Shown: positions 26,634-34,863 of the stretch, piece by piece
Position numbering within the stretch: the stretch's first letter is position 1
How the letters are laid out: each line of letters opens with the position of its first letter
DNA from: Glycomyces lechevalierae
GTDB lineage: Bacteria; Actinomycetota; Actinomycetes; Mycobacteriales; Micromonosporaceae
Reading direction: 5' to 3'
DNA: 64,000 nucleotides
Assembly: GCF_027622945.1 (NCBI RefSeq)
Contig: NZ_JAPZVQ010000002.1
Coordinates: 504,637 to 568,636 of the forward strand
Translations under genes and position numbers: made by a program
The notes under the pieces: generated by a model
Seen by the model: only the letters and a program-made list of their open reading frames with translations
Database searches by the model: none
What the model was told of the DNA's origin: nothing

Positions 26634-27235
26634 CCTCGCTCGTCAACATCGCCGCGATCCTTGTGTTCGCGCTGCTCGTCTTCGCCGTTGTGGGCGTCTC
26701 GCTGCGTCTCCTGATCCCGTCCGAGCCCCACCGGCCTGCGACGACCGAACGGTCTCGCGCGGGCTCGGTGCGCCGCGCCCTCACCAACATCGCCGGTTTC
26801 ATCGCGTTCGCCGCCGCGATGGGGCTGGCCTTCGAGGTCCGGGCCGCTTACGGCTCCCCCTTCGGCGAGCGCGGGCTTCCCACCGTCGAAGTGGTCGAAG
26901 TCGGCGACTGCGAGCGCGCTCCGCTGGGCTTCGGCATCGCCCGGACCTGCGACCTGACCTCGTTTCGCGCAACGGACTCCGAGGACCTTGACCCTTCGTG
27001 GGTCGAATCGATCGAGGTCGCCACGGGCGCGCCGGTCGAGCCGGGCGACCTGGTCGCCCCGTACTCCCCCTCGCGTTGGACCGCATACGTGTTCCTCGGC
27101 TCGACCGATGCCCGCTGGCGGCCCGTGTCCGCTGAAGGTCGTCCGAACCTCGACTGGCTGCCTACGGTGACGCTCTTCGGCGCGACCGTCCTCTTCTCGG
27201 CCTTCATGAAGCGCAGGGTTGCGGCGAGCCCTTGA
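26630..27235 (+). CDS. Membrane protein of unknown function
   Basis: A 201-residue protein co-translated with the YhhN gene (ATGA overlap). It has an N-terminal helix (IAAILVFALLVFAVVGVSLRLL), a second helix (NIAGFIAFAAAMGLAFEV), an extracytoplasmic domain with two cysteines (GDCERAPLG...ARTCDL) that could form a disulfide, and a C-terminal helix (WLPTVTLFGATVLFSAFM). Not recognised. Confidence 0.72.
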   Translation: MTSLVNIAAILVFALLVFAVVGVSLRLLIPSEPHRPATTERSRAGSVRRALTNIAGFIAFAAAMGLAFEVRAAYGSPFGERGLPTVEVVEVGDCERAPLGFGIARTCDLTSFRATDSEDLDPSWVESIEVATGAPVEPGDLVAPYSPSRWTAYVFLGSTDARWRPVSAEGRPNLDWLPTVTLFGATVLFSAFMKRRVAASP

Positions 27236-27343
27236 CCGGTACCGGCGGGTGTCGAGGTGACGGGAGTTCGTGCGGCTGCCCCGTAGCCAGCAGCTTGGTT
27301 CAGCGCTGGTCCTGTACTGCCGGAGACCCGTGGAGCGCATTGC

Positions 27344-28291
27344 TCAACCGAGGGCGTCTTGATCCGGCACGGGCAGTGGCAGTCCAAGGGCCGCTGCCAG
27401 CCACGTCAGGTTGATCGACGCGAGGTCGACGAACACGCGGCGGAGCCAATCCGGCTGCTCGCTCACACAGGCGCGCTGCAGTGACGGCCCTGCAAGCCTC
27501 GCGATGAGGGGTGCGGGTTCCGTGCACACCTGCCACGGCGGCGGGCCGCCCTCCAGGTGCAGCGTGGGAAGCAACTGCACGAGGTCGTGCAACTCGTGGC
27601 CGGCGCCGGCGTGCGACCAGTCGACGAGGCGACCTTCGCGCTCGCCGGTGTTGCCGAGGATGCACAGGTTGTCGCTGCGGAAGTCGCCGTGCACCAGGTG
27701 TGCATCGAGTTCGAGAGCGGTGCCGGCCTCCGCGTCGACAGCGGTCAGGGTCTCGGCGTTGGCCTCGAGCCAGCCGCGGATGACGACACCGAGATCGGCA
27801 AGCCGGTCGGCGAGCTCGATGACGCGCGGCCACTGTGGCCCGGGCCAGCTGGGGGTCCGCGGCAGCCCGACAGGGAGCGGCACTCGGCGCAAACGGTCGA
27901 GCGTGCGGCGGAGAACGTCGATGTCGCCTGGTCGCCAGACGGTCGACGTGCTGCCGCCCGGATGCTTGACGCCGGCCGCGGGCCAGTAGGCGGCGGACAG
28001 GTCCTCCGTCACCAACAACGGCTGTCCAGTGCCGTCGTCGTGCCAGCCGAGGACCTCGGGGGCGAGGCCGGTGCCGCGGAGGTGGTCGAGGATCCGGTGC
28101 TCGTTGCGCAGCCAGCCCGCAGTCTCTTCGGTCGTGGCTCCTTTGGCAAACGCGGCGCTGCCGTCGCTGAACGTGACGACGAGCCGTTCGGCAGCAGACA
28201 GCCCGAACTCAGGTGTGCGCCAGGCCGCCGCCGTCTTGCCGAGCAGCGATCCGACAGTCCCGGCGATCGCAGGCGTTTCGGCAGCTGTCAC
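27344..28291 (-). CDS. Aminoglycoside phosphotransferase (APH) family protein
   Basis: A 315-residue small-molecule kinase fold. The catalytic loop is HLVHGDFRSDNLCILG (Brenner motif HGDFxxxN) and the metal-binding DxD-like segment is RLVDWSHAGAGHELHDLVQ. The ATP site includes FAKGATTEETAGWLRNEHRIL. Whether it modifies an antibiotic, a sugar or choline is not decidable from sequence; no resistance-gene neighbours. Confidence 0.85.
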   Translation of the reverse strand: MTAAETPAIAGTVGSLLGKTAAAWRTPEFGLSAAERLVVTFSDGSAAFAKGATTEETAGWLRNEHRILDHLRGTGLAPEVLGWHDDGTGQPLLVTEDLSAAYWPAAGVKHPGGSTSTVWRPGDIDVLRRTLDRLRRVPLPVGLPRTPSWPGPQWPRVIELADRLADLGVVIRGWLEANAETLTAVDAEAGTALELDAHLVHGDFRSDNLCILGNTGEREGRLVDWSHAGAGHELHDLVQLLPTLHLEGGPPPWQVCTEPAPLIARLAGPSLQRACVSEQPDWLRRVFVDLASINLTWLAAALGLPLPVPDQDALG

Positions 28292-28417
28292 GCCCTAGGT
28301 ATAGCAGGCATCTCCGATACGCCGGCAGCAGTGCTGGTCGCGCCGAGGGCGCCGTCCGCGATTGGCGATGGGCGACCTGGGCGCGCCGCCCTGCGCTGCG
28401 CCGTTAGGCGGACCGGT

Positions 28418-28771
28418 TCATTCCGGGAACGGCCGCAACGGGTCGGGCTCGTTCGGTTCCGGATACGGCCGGGTCGGATCGGGCTCGCCAGGCGAAGGGT
28501 ACGGCTTGGCCGGGTCGGGTTCACCCGGTGACGGGTACGGCTTGGCCGGGTCGGGCTCACCCGGCGACGGGTACGGCTTGGCCGGGTCGGGCTCACCCGG
28601 CGACGGGTACGGCTTGGCCGGATCAGGCTCGCCGGGCGTCGGGAAGGGCGGGTGCGGGTCGGGTTCCCCGGGTGACGGATACGGTCGGTTCGGGTCGGGC
28701 CGCCCCGGTTCGTCCGGTGCGGGCTCGCGCTCGCCGTTCCCCAAGGTGTCGGTCGCGTGCCGGTCGGTCAT
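28418..28771 (-). CDS. Proline-rich tandem-repeat protein
   Basis: A 117-residue, intrinsically disordered, proline- and aspartate-rich protein. About nine 12-residue units of the type GEPDPAKPYPSP follow a polar N-terminus (MTDRHATDTLGNGERE). Four central units are identical and the outer ones vary (NRPYPSP, HPPFPTP, TRPYPEP, LRPFPE). No signal peptide or membrane helix. ATG 28771 follows GGGGGAG. The ribosome site lies in a hairpin arm (28777-28801). Function unknown; repeat number may vary between strains. Confidence 0.72.
   Translation of the reverse strand: MTDRHATDTLGNGEREPAPDEPGRPDPNRPYPSPGEPDPHPPFPTPGEPDPAKPYPSPGEPDPAKPYPSPGEPDPAKPYPSPGEPDPAKPYPSPGEPDPTRPYPEPNEPDPLRPFPE
28475..28705 (-). 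repeat. 36-bp in-frame tandem repeats
   Basis: Contiguous 36-base units coding GEPDPAKPYPSP. Adjacent central copies differ by only one or two bases (for example GGTTCA versus GGCTCA), pointing to recent duplication. Confidence 0.85.
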
Positions 28772-28776
28772 AGCTC

Positions 28777-28801
28777 CCCCTCCGCTACAAGAGCGGAGGG
28801 G
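28777..28801 (-). terminator. Hairpin after helR, overlapping the next ribosome site
   Basis: CCCCTCCGCT/AGCGGAGGGG form a 10-bp stem with a 5-base loop, between the helR stop and the start of the repeat protein. The second arm includes the purine-rich ribosome site of that gene. Confidence 0.6.
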
Positions 28802-28835
28802 TACCCGACCGGCGCGCGATCCATGCACCGGGCGC

Positions 28836-30992
28836 TCAGGCCAGGTCGATCCTGGTGAGGCGTTGCGTGGCCCTGGTCAGGACCACGTACGCGACGCCCG
28901 CGCCGTGCGATTTAGCGACGGCTTCGAGGTCGACGGCGATCACGGCGTCCCATTCGAGGCCCTTGGACTCCAAGGGGCCCACGAGGGTCACGCGGCCGTC
29001 GTGGACGATGTCCGCGAGTTCCGGGTGGCGGTCGTACGACGCGATGATGCCGACGGTGCCTTCGACGGCTTCGAGTGCCTGGACGACCGCGCCCGCGACC
29101 TCGGGCATGAGCGCGTCGGCGGCGACGGTCTTCTCCGCGACGGCCACGCCGGTCTCGCGCACGGCCTCGGGCAGGTCGATGTTGCGCAGGCGCGGCTTCG
29201 CCCATTCGGCGGCGTACTCGAAGACCTCTTTGGAGTTCCGGTAGTTCTTGGTCAGGTGGAACTCGTGGAGGCGCCCGCTCGGGACGGCGCGGCGGCGGGC
29301 GTCGGCGCTCTCCCTCGGGCGCGGCCAGCTCGACTGGGCCTCGTCGCCGACGATGGTCCAGCCGGCGCCGCGGCCGCGGCGGCCGAGCATCCGCCACTGC
29401 ATGGGCGAGAGGTCCTGGGCCTCGTCGACGATGACGTGCGCGTAGTCCTCGTAGAACGCGTCGCGCGCCTGCCGCTCGGGCCGGTCGTAGTAGCGGTCCT
29501 GGACCGTGGAGACCTCTTGGATGCCGTCCCAGGAGCGGATGCGGTCCCGGTTGCGGGGCTGCGGCTTCACGCCGAGGAGAATGCGCAGCTCGTCGAGGAG
29601 CGCCACGTCCGGGATCGAGAAGTCGGTCTCGCGCAGCGAGGCCGCGACCCCTTCGATGGCCTCTTTCTTGAGGTGCCCTTCGGCGGCGGACGCGAGGCGG
29701 CGGTCGTCGCCGGCCCAGCCGAGGACGTCGGCCGGGTCGAGGTCGGGCCACCAGTGGTCGAGGAAGGTGAGGAACTCGCCGCGGGAGCCCACGTCGCGGG
29801 AGAACTTCGCCGGCTCGGCCTCTTCGATGACCGGTTTGATCTTGCGCCACAAGGCAACAAGGAGGGCGCGTCCGGCCTCGGTCTTGGCGAGATTCGGGCG
29901 CGGCTCCTTCTCGAAGACGCGGGCGCGGGCGGCCGCGAGTTCGGCGGCGTCGAGCCGGAACACGTCGCCGCGGTAGACGATGCGCAGCTCGTCGGGCGCG
30001 CCGGGCGGGGTCTGGCGGACGAGGCGGCGCAGGATCGGGAGCATCACGGTGCCGCCCTTGACGGCCGCGACCTCGGGCCGGTCCTGGCGGGTGGCCTCGA
30101 CGCCGGCGTACAGCTCGCCGAGGGAGTACAGGGCGGCGGTCTCCTCGCCGAGGCTGGGGAGGACCCGCCCGATGTACTTCATGAACACGGCCGAGGGGCC
30201 GACGACGAGGATGCCGGCGGCCTCGTAGCGGCTGCGGTCCTGGTAGAGCAGGTACGCGGCGCGGTGGAGGGCGACGACGGTCTTGCCGGTGCCGGGCCCG
30301 CCGGTGATGATCGTGGCGCCGCGGCCGGGCGCGCGGATCGCGGCGTCCTGCTCGGCCTGGATGGTGGCGACGATGTCGCGCATCCGCCCGGTCCGCTTGC
30401 GGCCCAAGGCGGCCATGAGCGCGCCGTCGCCGATCACGGGGAGGCGGTCGGCGGCGTCCTCATTGAGCAGGTCGTCGCTGATCTCCTCGACGGTGCGGCC
30501 GAAGGAGCGGATGACGCGGCGGCGCGCGACCTCCTGGCGGTCGACGGCGGTGGCGCGGTAGAACGGCGCAGCGGCCGGGGCGCGCCAGTCGACGAGGAGG
30601 GTGCGGTACTCCTCGTCGCGCACGCCGAGGCGCCCGACGTGGCGGACCTTCCCGTCGTCGAAGTCGAGGCGGCCGAAGACGAGGCCCTCGTGCTGGGAGT
30701 CGAGGTCGGCGATGCGGCGGGCGGCCTGGTAGACGAACACGTCGCGTTCGTACCGGGCGCCGGGCACGGTGGCGGCGAGGTGGGCGTAGCCGGAGTCGCG
30801 GTTGCCTTCGGCCTCACCGCGGAGCACGTCGACGCGCGCGTAGACGCGGTCGACGAAGCCCTGCTCGATCGCGATCTCCTGCTCGGGGGTGCTGGCGGGA
30901 TCGGGGACGGGGACGGCGTGCGTCGTGTCGACGTCCTGTTCTTGCTGGGCATCCGGTTGGGCGGCTCTGGCGGGGCCTGGTTCCTGGGACAC
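28836..30992 (-). CDS. helR: HelD/HelR-type UvrD-like helicase, RNA polymerase recycling factor
   Basis: A 718-residue superfamily 1 ATPase. An N-terminal coiled-coil region (EQEIAIEQGFVDRVYARVDVLRGEAEGN) precedes the beta region DSQHEGLVFGRLDF...YRTLLVDWRAPAAAPFYRAT, Walker A GGPGTGKTVVALHRAAYLLY, Walker B VIVDEAQDLSPMQWRML, and C-terminal helicase motifs GPLESKGLEWDAVIAVD and YVVLTRATQRL. This is the layout of actinobacterial HelD, which frees stalled RNA polymerase; the HelR branch displaces rifamycins. GTG 30992 after GAGGAG is preferred to an upstream in-frame start at 31061. Confidence 0.9.
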   Translation of the reverse strand: MSQEPGPARAAQPDAQQEQDVDTTHAVPVPDPASTPEQEIAIEQGFVDRVYARVDVLRGEAEGNRDSGYAHLAATVPGARYERDVFVYQAARRIADLDSQHEGLVFGRLDFDDGKVRHVGRLGVRDEEYRTLLVDWRAPAAAPFYRATAVDRQEVARRRVIRSFGRTVEEISDDLLNEDAADRLPVIGDGALMAALGRKRTGRMRDIVATIQAEQDAAIRAPGRGATIITGGPGTGKTVVALHRAAYLLYQDRSRYEAAGILVVGPSAVFMKYIGRVLPSLGEETAALYSLGELYAGVEATRQDRPEVAAVKGGTVMLPILRRLVRQTPPGAPDELRIVYRGDVFRLDAAELAAARARVFEKEPRPNLAKTEAGRALLVALWRKIKPVIEEAEPAKFSRDVGSRGEFLTFLDHWWPDLDPADVLGWAGDDRRLASAAEGHLKKEAIEGVAASLRETDFSIPDVALLDELRILLGVKPQPRNRDRIRSWDGIQEVSTVQDRYYDRPERQARDAFYEDYAHVIVDEAQDLSPMQWRMLGRRGRGAGWTIVGDEAQSSWPRPRESADARRRAVPSGRLHEFHLTKNYRNSKEVFEYAAEWAKPRLRNIDLPEAVRETGVAVAEKTVAADALMPEVAGAVVQALEAVEGTVGIIASYDRHPELADIVHDGRVTLVGPLESKGLEWDAVIAVDLEAVAKSHGAGVAYVVLTRATQRLTRIDLA

Positions 30993-31084
30993 TGCGCTCC
31001 TCGCTCGAATTCGAGAACGCACAAGCCTAGCGCGTCGCGGCGACACCCGTCCGCCGATCATGGACTAGGGAGTGCTCGCACACC

Positions 31085-31510
31085 CTAAGGCTGAGCGGGC
31101 CACACCTTGTACATCCACGAGTAGTCGTCGTCGATCTCGTCGAACCCGAACTGGCGGTAGAGGCCCTGGGCGTCGGCGGTCGCGAGGAGGACCCGCTTGA
31201 GGCCCATCCGCTCGGTCTCCTCGAGGATGTGCGCCATGAGCCGCTTGCTCACGCCCCGGCCGCGCGCCTCGCGGTCCACGTACACGTCGCTGAGCCACCC
31301 GAAGTACGCGTGGTCGGTGACGAGCCGCGCGAACGCGAGCTGGCGGCCGTCCCCGTCGTAGAGCCCGAACGGCAGCGAGTGGTCGATGGCGAGGTCGCAG
31401 CGCTCGCGGGTACGGCCCATCGCCCAGTAGGTGTCGGTGGAGATGACCTTGTGGATCCACTCGCGGTCGAGCCGGTCGGGGTCGGAGGAGATCGTGTACG
31501 CGTCGCTCAT
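31085..31510 (-). CDS. GNAT family N-acetyltransferase
   Basis: A 141-residue GNAT. The acetyl-CoA loop is VDREARGRGVSKRLMAHIL; other family features are YFGWLSDVYVD and LLATADAQGLYRQFGFDEI. Small single-domain enzyme similar to YpeA-like proteins of unknown substrate. Confidence 0.88.
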   Translation of the reverse strand: MSDAYTISSDPDRLDREWIHKVISTDTYWAMGRTRERCDLAIDHSLPFGLYDGDGRQLAFARLVTDHAYFGWLSDVYVDREARGRGVSKRLMAHILEETERMGLKRVLLATADAQGLYRQFGFDEIDDDYSWMYKVWPAQP

Positions 31511-31532
31511 CGCCCCAACCTATGCCCGCCTT

Positions 31533-32228
31533 TCAGGCCGCGCCAGCCGATATCCGGCGGTTCTCCTTGCGGCGCAGGTAGATCTCGATGAACACGAGGT
31601 TGAGCACGATTGAGCCGACGATCGACGCGGTGTACGCGGTGCTGAAGAGCGCCTCGAAGTCCCCGCCGTAGAACCCGTCGAGGAGCGGCAGCTGCACGAC
31701 GATGAACAGCCCCAGGTAGACCCGCAGCATCACAGCGGCGAAGGTCGCGGCCATGCTCCGCAGCATCCACCGCTCGTGCGCGGCGAAGTCCCGCGCCCGC
31801 ACGGCCCGGTAGGCGCGCACGGCCGTGTACAGCCAGAACACGTCGAGAAACACGAACGAGACGAGCGCGATCGGCCCGGCCGTGGTCAGCACGGCGACCA
31901 CGATGCCGGCGAGGGCGCCCGGAAGGATCCCGCCGAGCAGGTAGACGCGGCCGAGGACCCGGTGGACCTTCGGGTGCCTGCGGCGGATCGAGCCGAAGAA
32001 CTGGAAGGGCCCCACCAGGAGCGCGATGCCGCCGGCGGTGGCGTGGGCGATGAGGAACGGGAGGTGGATCGCCACGTTCTCGCGGATGTCGATGTTCGGC
32101 TCCATGCCCACGAGGTAGCGCGGGACGGCGAAGAAGACGATCGCGACGCTGGCGACGGCGACGACCACGACGGCGACGCGGCCGCGCCGCTCGGGGGTGC
32201 GTTCGGGGACGGTCAGGGTGGCGCTCAT
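31533..32228 (-). CDS. DUF2306 multi-spanning membrane protein
   Basis: A 231-residue protein with about seven membrane helices. The core HLPFLIAHATAGGIALLVGPFQFFGSIRRRHPKVHRVLGRVYLLGG is the DUF2306 signature, with several histidines that could bind haem or metal, and AHERWMLRSMAATFAAVMLRVYL follows. Divergent from a MerR regulator and sharing palindromes with it, so likely under its control. Biochemical role unknown. Confidence 0.84.
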   Translation of the reverse strand: MSATLTVPERTPERRGRVAVVVVAVASVAIVFFAVPRYLVGMEPNIDIRENVAIHLPFLIAHATAGGIALLVGPFQFFGSIRRRHPKVHRVLGRVYLLGGILPGALAGIVVAVLTTAGPIALVSFVFLDVFWLYTAVRAYRAVRARDFAAHERWMLRSMAATFAAVMLRVYLGLFIVVQLPLLDGFYGGDFEALFSTAYTASIVGSIVLNLVFIEIYLRRKENRRISAGAA

Positions 32229-32264
32229 GAGGGGGTGCTCCTCAGGGGTGTCGTTGTGAGCGGA

Positions 32265-32285
32265 ACTATCGATAGTGACACTATC
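32265..32285. promoter_or_regulatory. Overlapping palindromic operator (MerR / DUF2306)
   Basis: Three half-sites form two overlapping palindromes: ACTATCGATAGT (32265-32276) and GATAGTG-A-CACTATC (32271-32285). They lie between the divergent starts at 32228 and 32331. Confidence 0.7.
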
Positions 32286-32330
32286 ATTAAATCGGACAGG
32301 TCACCACCGCCGCTCGGGTAAGAAGGACGC

Positions 32331-33113
32331 ATGCGAATCGGAGAGCTCAGCACCAGGACCGGGGTCCCCGTGGCCACGATCAAGTACTACGTGCGCGAAG
32401 GGCTCGTGGCCGGCGGCGAGCGGACCGGCCACAACCAGGTCAGCTACGGCGAGGAGCACGTGCGGCGGCTGCGGCTGGTGCGCGCCCTGGTCGAGACCGG
32501 CGCGCTCCCGATCGCCAAAGTCCGCGAAGTCCTCTCCGAGGTCGAAGACCCCCGCCGCGACCTCGACAGCACGCTCGGCGTCGCCAGCCGCGCCCTCTTC
32601 AGCCACCGCGCGCCCGCCGAGGAGCCCGAGGACGCCGACCTCGAGACCGCGCGCGCGATCGTACGCCGCCAGGGCTGGAACCGCATCCCCAGCGATCACG
32701 ACTTCGTGCGGACCCTCGCGGACGTCATCGGCCGCCTCCGGCTTCTCAACGTCAGTGACCTGGTCGAATACGAGGACCGGTACGCGCTCGCGGCCGAGCA
32801 GGTGGCCGAGGCCGACATCCGGCTCCTCGGCCGGCGCGAGGATCGCGAAGAGATTCTCGAGACGATGATCGTCGGAACCGTGCTCGGCGACGCGCTCTTC
32901 ACGGCCCTCCGCCGCATCGCGCAAGTCGAGATCTCCGGCCGCGAATTCAAAGGGCCTGAGGAGCATCGGACCGAACGCGAGGAATGCTTATCCACAAGGG
33001 ACCTTGATGTCGGGCAGTCCGCGCCCGGACCCGCATGCTTCTATGCGCAAATGGCAATGTCTGCACTTGTCGGATTTGCGACTGTGCAAGTCGATTGGGC
33101 GGTTCTACGCTGA
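32331..33113 (+). CDS. MerR family transcriptional regulator with unusual C-terminal tail
   Basis: A 260-residue MerR-type protein. The N-terminal HTH reads MRIGELSTRTGVPVATIKYYVREGLV, followed by the dimerisation helix and a helical C-terminal domain to about residue 206 (RRIAQVEISG). The last 50 residues (EHRTEREECLSTRDLDVGQSAPGP...) are of low similarity to any regulator I know, contain two cysteines and end in a hydrophobic stretch, so the natural C-terminus may have been altered by a frameshift. ATG 32331 follows AGAAGGA. Likely regulates the divergent DUF2306 gene. Confidence 0.82.
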   Translation: MRIGELSTRTGVPVATIKYYVREGLVAGGERTGHNQVSYGEEHVRRLRLVRALVETGALPIAKVREVLSEVEDPRRDLDSTLGVASRALFSHRAPAEEPEDADLETARAIVRRQGWNRIPSDHDFVRTLADVIGRLRLLNVSDLVEYEDRYALAAEQVAEADIRLLGRREDREEILETMIVGTVLGDALFTALRRIAQVEISGREFKGPEEHRTEREECLSTRDLDVGQSAPGPACFYAQMAMSALVGFATVQVDWAVLR

Positions 33114-33222
33114 TTCCACGCACCTGGTGGCGCGGCGGCAGAGGCCAAAGCCTGCTCGACAAGAGACTTTGCCGCCATCACCAGGAGGCCGTCCGACGAA
33201 GTGGGGTAGTCGAGACGGCCGG

Positions 33223-33260
33223 CGGCGGGGCTCCGACTACCTGGCTTTGGAGCCCCGCCG
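33223..33260. terminator. Bidirectional terminator hairpin
   Basis: A 12-bp perfect stem CGGCGGGGCTCC/GGAGCCCCGCCG with a 14-base loop lies between the convergent MerR and sulfotransferase genes. Confidence 0.72.
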
Positions 33261-33289
33261 CATTTCGGCGCGCCAGGATTGCAGAGCGT

Positions 33290-34177
33290 TCAGGGGCGGT
33301 GGAGCCAGGCCAGGAGGTCCTTCGGGGCCATGGCTGCTACACGGGCCTCGTAGGCCGCGAGTGCTTCGGGGGTGAGGAGCTCGGCCGCCGAGCCTGAAGT
33401 GCCCCTTCGGAAGAAGGCGTCGCGGCTTTTCATGATGCCGGCCGGGTCGGGCGCGACCTGGTCCGCCATCGTCTTCATTTCGGCGAAGGTCGCGGCCTTG
33501 ATCAGTTGCGGCCAGCGCGCTTCGTCCACTTCGATGCCGAGCCAGGCGGCGATGCGGCGCATCTCGCCTTCGAGGTCGGCGGCGAGGTCGGCGTAGTGGA
33601 CGAGGAGGAGGTTGGGGTCTTCGCGGCGGGTCCAGGCGTCGTTGAGGTGGAGCATGACGCCTTGCAGGGAGTCGAGGTTCTCGCGGGGGTCGGCGTCTTC
33701 TTCGGTCCAGCGGACCAGCCACTCGTGCAGGGACTTCCGCGGTTTCGGCGGCTCGTTCGGGTCGGGTTCGGGGGCGCCGGTGAGGGCGCGGATCTTGTCG
33801 CGGTCGAGGTTCTGGCCCTGGTGGTAGAGGGAGACCGCGGCGTCGAGCGGGTGGCGGGCGACGACGATGTACCGGCTGTCGGGGTGCAGCGGGAAGCCGT
33901 CGAGCGGGGTGTGGGTCTTGATGAAGCGGCGGTGTGGCTGCGTTTCGAGCCGGGCGAAGACCTCGTCTTCGGGCACGACGAGCCAGTCGAGCCAGGGCGA
34001 GAGTTCCGGGAGGGGCGCGGGGAGGGCGGGGGTCTGGAAGACGAGGAGGGCGCAGATCATCTGCGTCCAGGTGGTGCCGTGCTTGGAGCGGGTGCTGATG
34101 ACGATGTCGCCCGGCCTGGCCGGGAAGCGGTCCCAGCGTGCCGAGTCCTCGTCCGGTGAGGTGTAGCGGTGCGGCAT
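33290..34177 (-). CDS. Sulfotransferase domain protein
   Basis: A 295-residue cytosolic sulfotransferase-like enzyme using PAPS. The 5'-phosphosulfate loop is STRSKHGTTWTQ (residues 28-39, with Lys and Gly-Thr-Thr-Trp), the 3'-phosphate motif YIVVARHPLDAAVSLYHQ, a catalytic-type histidine in IKTHTPLDGFPL, and a C-terminal FFRRGTSGSAAELLTPEA segment where most relatives have RKGxxGDWKNxFT. Acceptor unknown. It sits alone on its strand. Confidence 0.9.
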   Translation of the reverse strand: MPHRYTSPDEDSARWDRFPARPGDIVISTRSKHGTTWTQMICALLVFQTPALPAPLPELSPWLDWLVVPEDEVFARLETQPHRRFIKTHTPLDGFPLHPDSRYIVVARHPLDAAVSLYHQGQNLDRDKIRALTGAPEPDPNEPPKPRKSLHEWLVRWTEEDADPRENLDSLQGVMLHLNDAWTRREDPNLLLVHYADLAADLEGEMRRIAAWLGIEVDEARWPQLIKAATFAEMKTMADQVAPDPAGIMKSRDAFFRRGTSGSAAELLTPEALAAYEARVAAMAPKDLLAWLHRP

Positions 34178-34317
34178 GGCGGGGCGCCTTCCTTGTGCGA
34201 ACGGTCTTGGGGCGAACGGCCTTGGAGCATAGGCGTTTCGCGGGCGGTGGCGCGAGCCGTTTGCGGGCGCGGTCCCTAGGATGGGTGTCCGACCGTTTTG
34301 TGAGGAGTGCGATTCCT

Positions 34318-34863
34318 TTGGCCCTCAACTCGACCATGGTGCCGCTCGGCACGCCCGCGCCCGATTTCTCGCTGCCGGACCTGGAGGGGAGCCCGCGGTC
34401 GCTCGCGGGCTTCGAGGCGCCGATGCTGCTGGTGGCGTTCCTGTGCAACCACTGCCCCTATGTGCGCCACATCGAGCAGGTCTTCGGGTCCTTCGCCGCC
34501 GGGCAGGCGGATCTGGACGTGGCGGCGATCTGCTCGAACGACTCCGAGCACTACCCCGACGACGCGCCGGCGGGACTCGCCGACCAGGTGGCGCGGGCGA
34601 ACTGGACGTTCCCGTACCTGGTCGACGAGTCGCAGGAGGTCGCGCGGGCGTACAACGCGGCGTGCACCCCGGACTTCTTCCTGTACGGGCCGGACCGGGC
34701 GCTGGCGTACCGGGGCGCGTTCGACGGTTCGACTCCCGGCAACGGCGTGCCCGTCACCGGGGAGTACCTGGCGAACGCGATCGAGATGGTGCGCCGGGGC
34801 GAGCCGGTGCCCGAGCCGCACTACCCGTCGACGGGGTGCGGCATCAAATGGCGTTCCTCCTAG
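34318..34863 (+). CDS. Thioredoxin-fold redoxin (AhpC/TSA-like)
   Basis: A 181-residue thioredoxin-like protein. The opening GTPAPDFSLPDLEGSPRSL is the redoxin N-terminus; the active site is CNHCPYVRHIE (CxxC) near residue 43, and later motifs are PYLVDESQEVARAYNAACTPDFFLYGPD and a C-terminal CGIKW. This is the thioredoxin-family pattern often called peroxiredoxin-like. TTG 34318 is preceded by GAGGAG at a suitable distance; ATG 34336 is the alternative. Its stop overlaps the stop of the convergent gene. Confidence 0.86.
   Translation: MALNSTMVPLGTPAPDFSLPDLEGSPRSLAGFEAPMLLVAFLCNHCPYVRHIEQVFGSFAAGQADLDVAAICSNDSEHYPDDAPAGLADQVARANWTFPYLVDESQEVARAYNAACTPDFFLYGPDRALAYRGAFDGSTPGNGVPVTGEYLANAIEMVRRGEPVPEPHYPSTGCGIKWRSS

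Noticed and set aside
28475..28705. CRISPR-like array
   Set aside because: Repeats are contiguous, in frame and without spacers; they are coding tandem repeats.
28362..31088. 908-codon open frame antisense to helR
   Set aside because: No domain, overlaps a clear helicase on the other strand.
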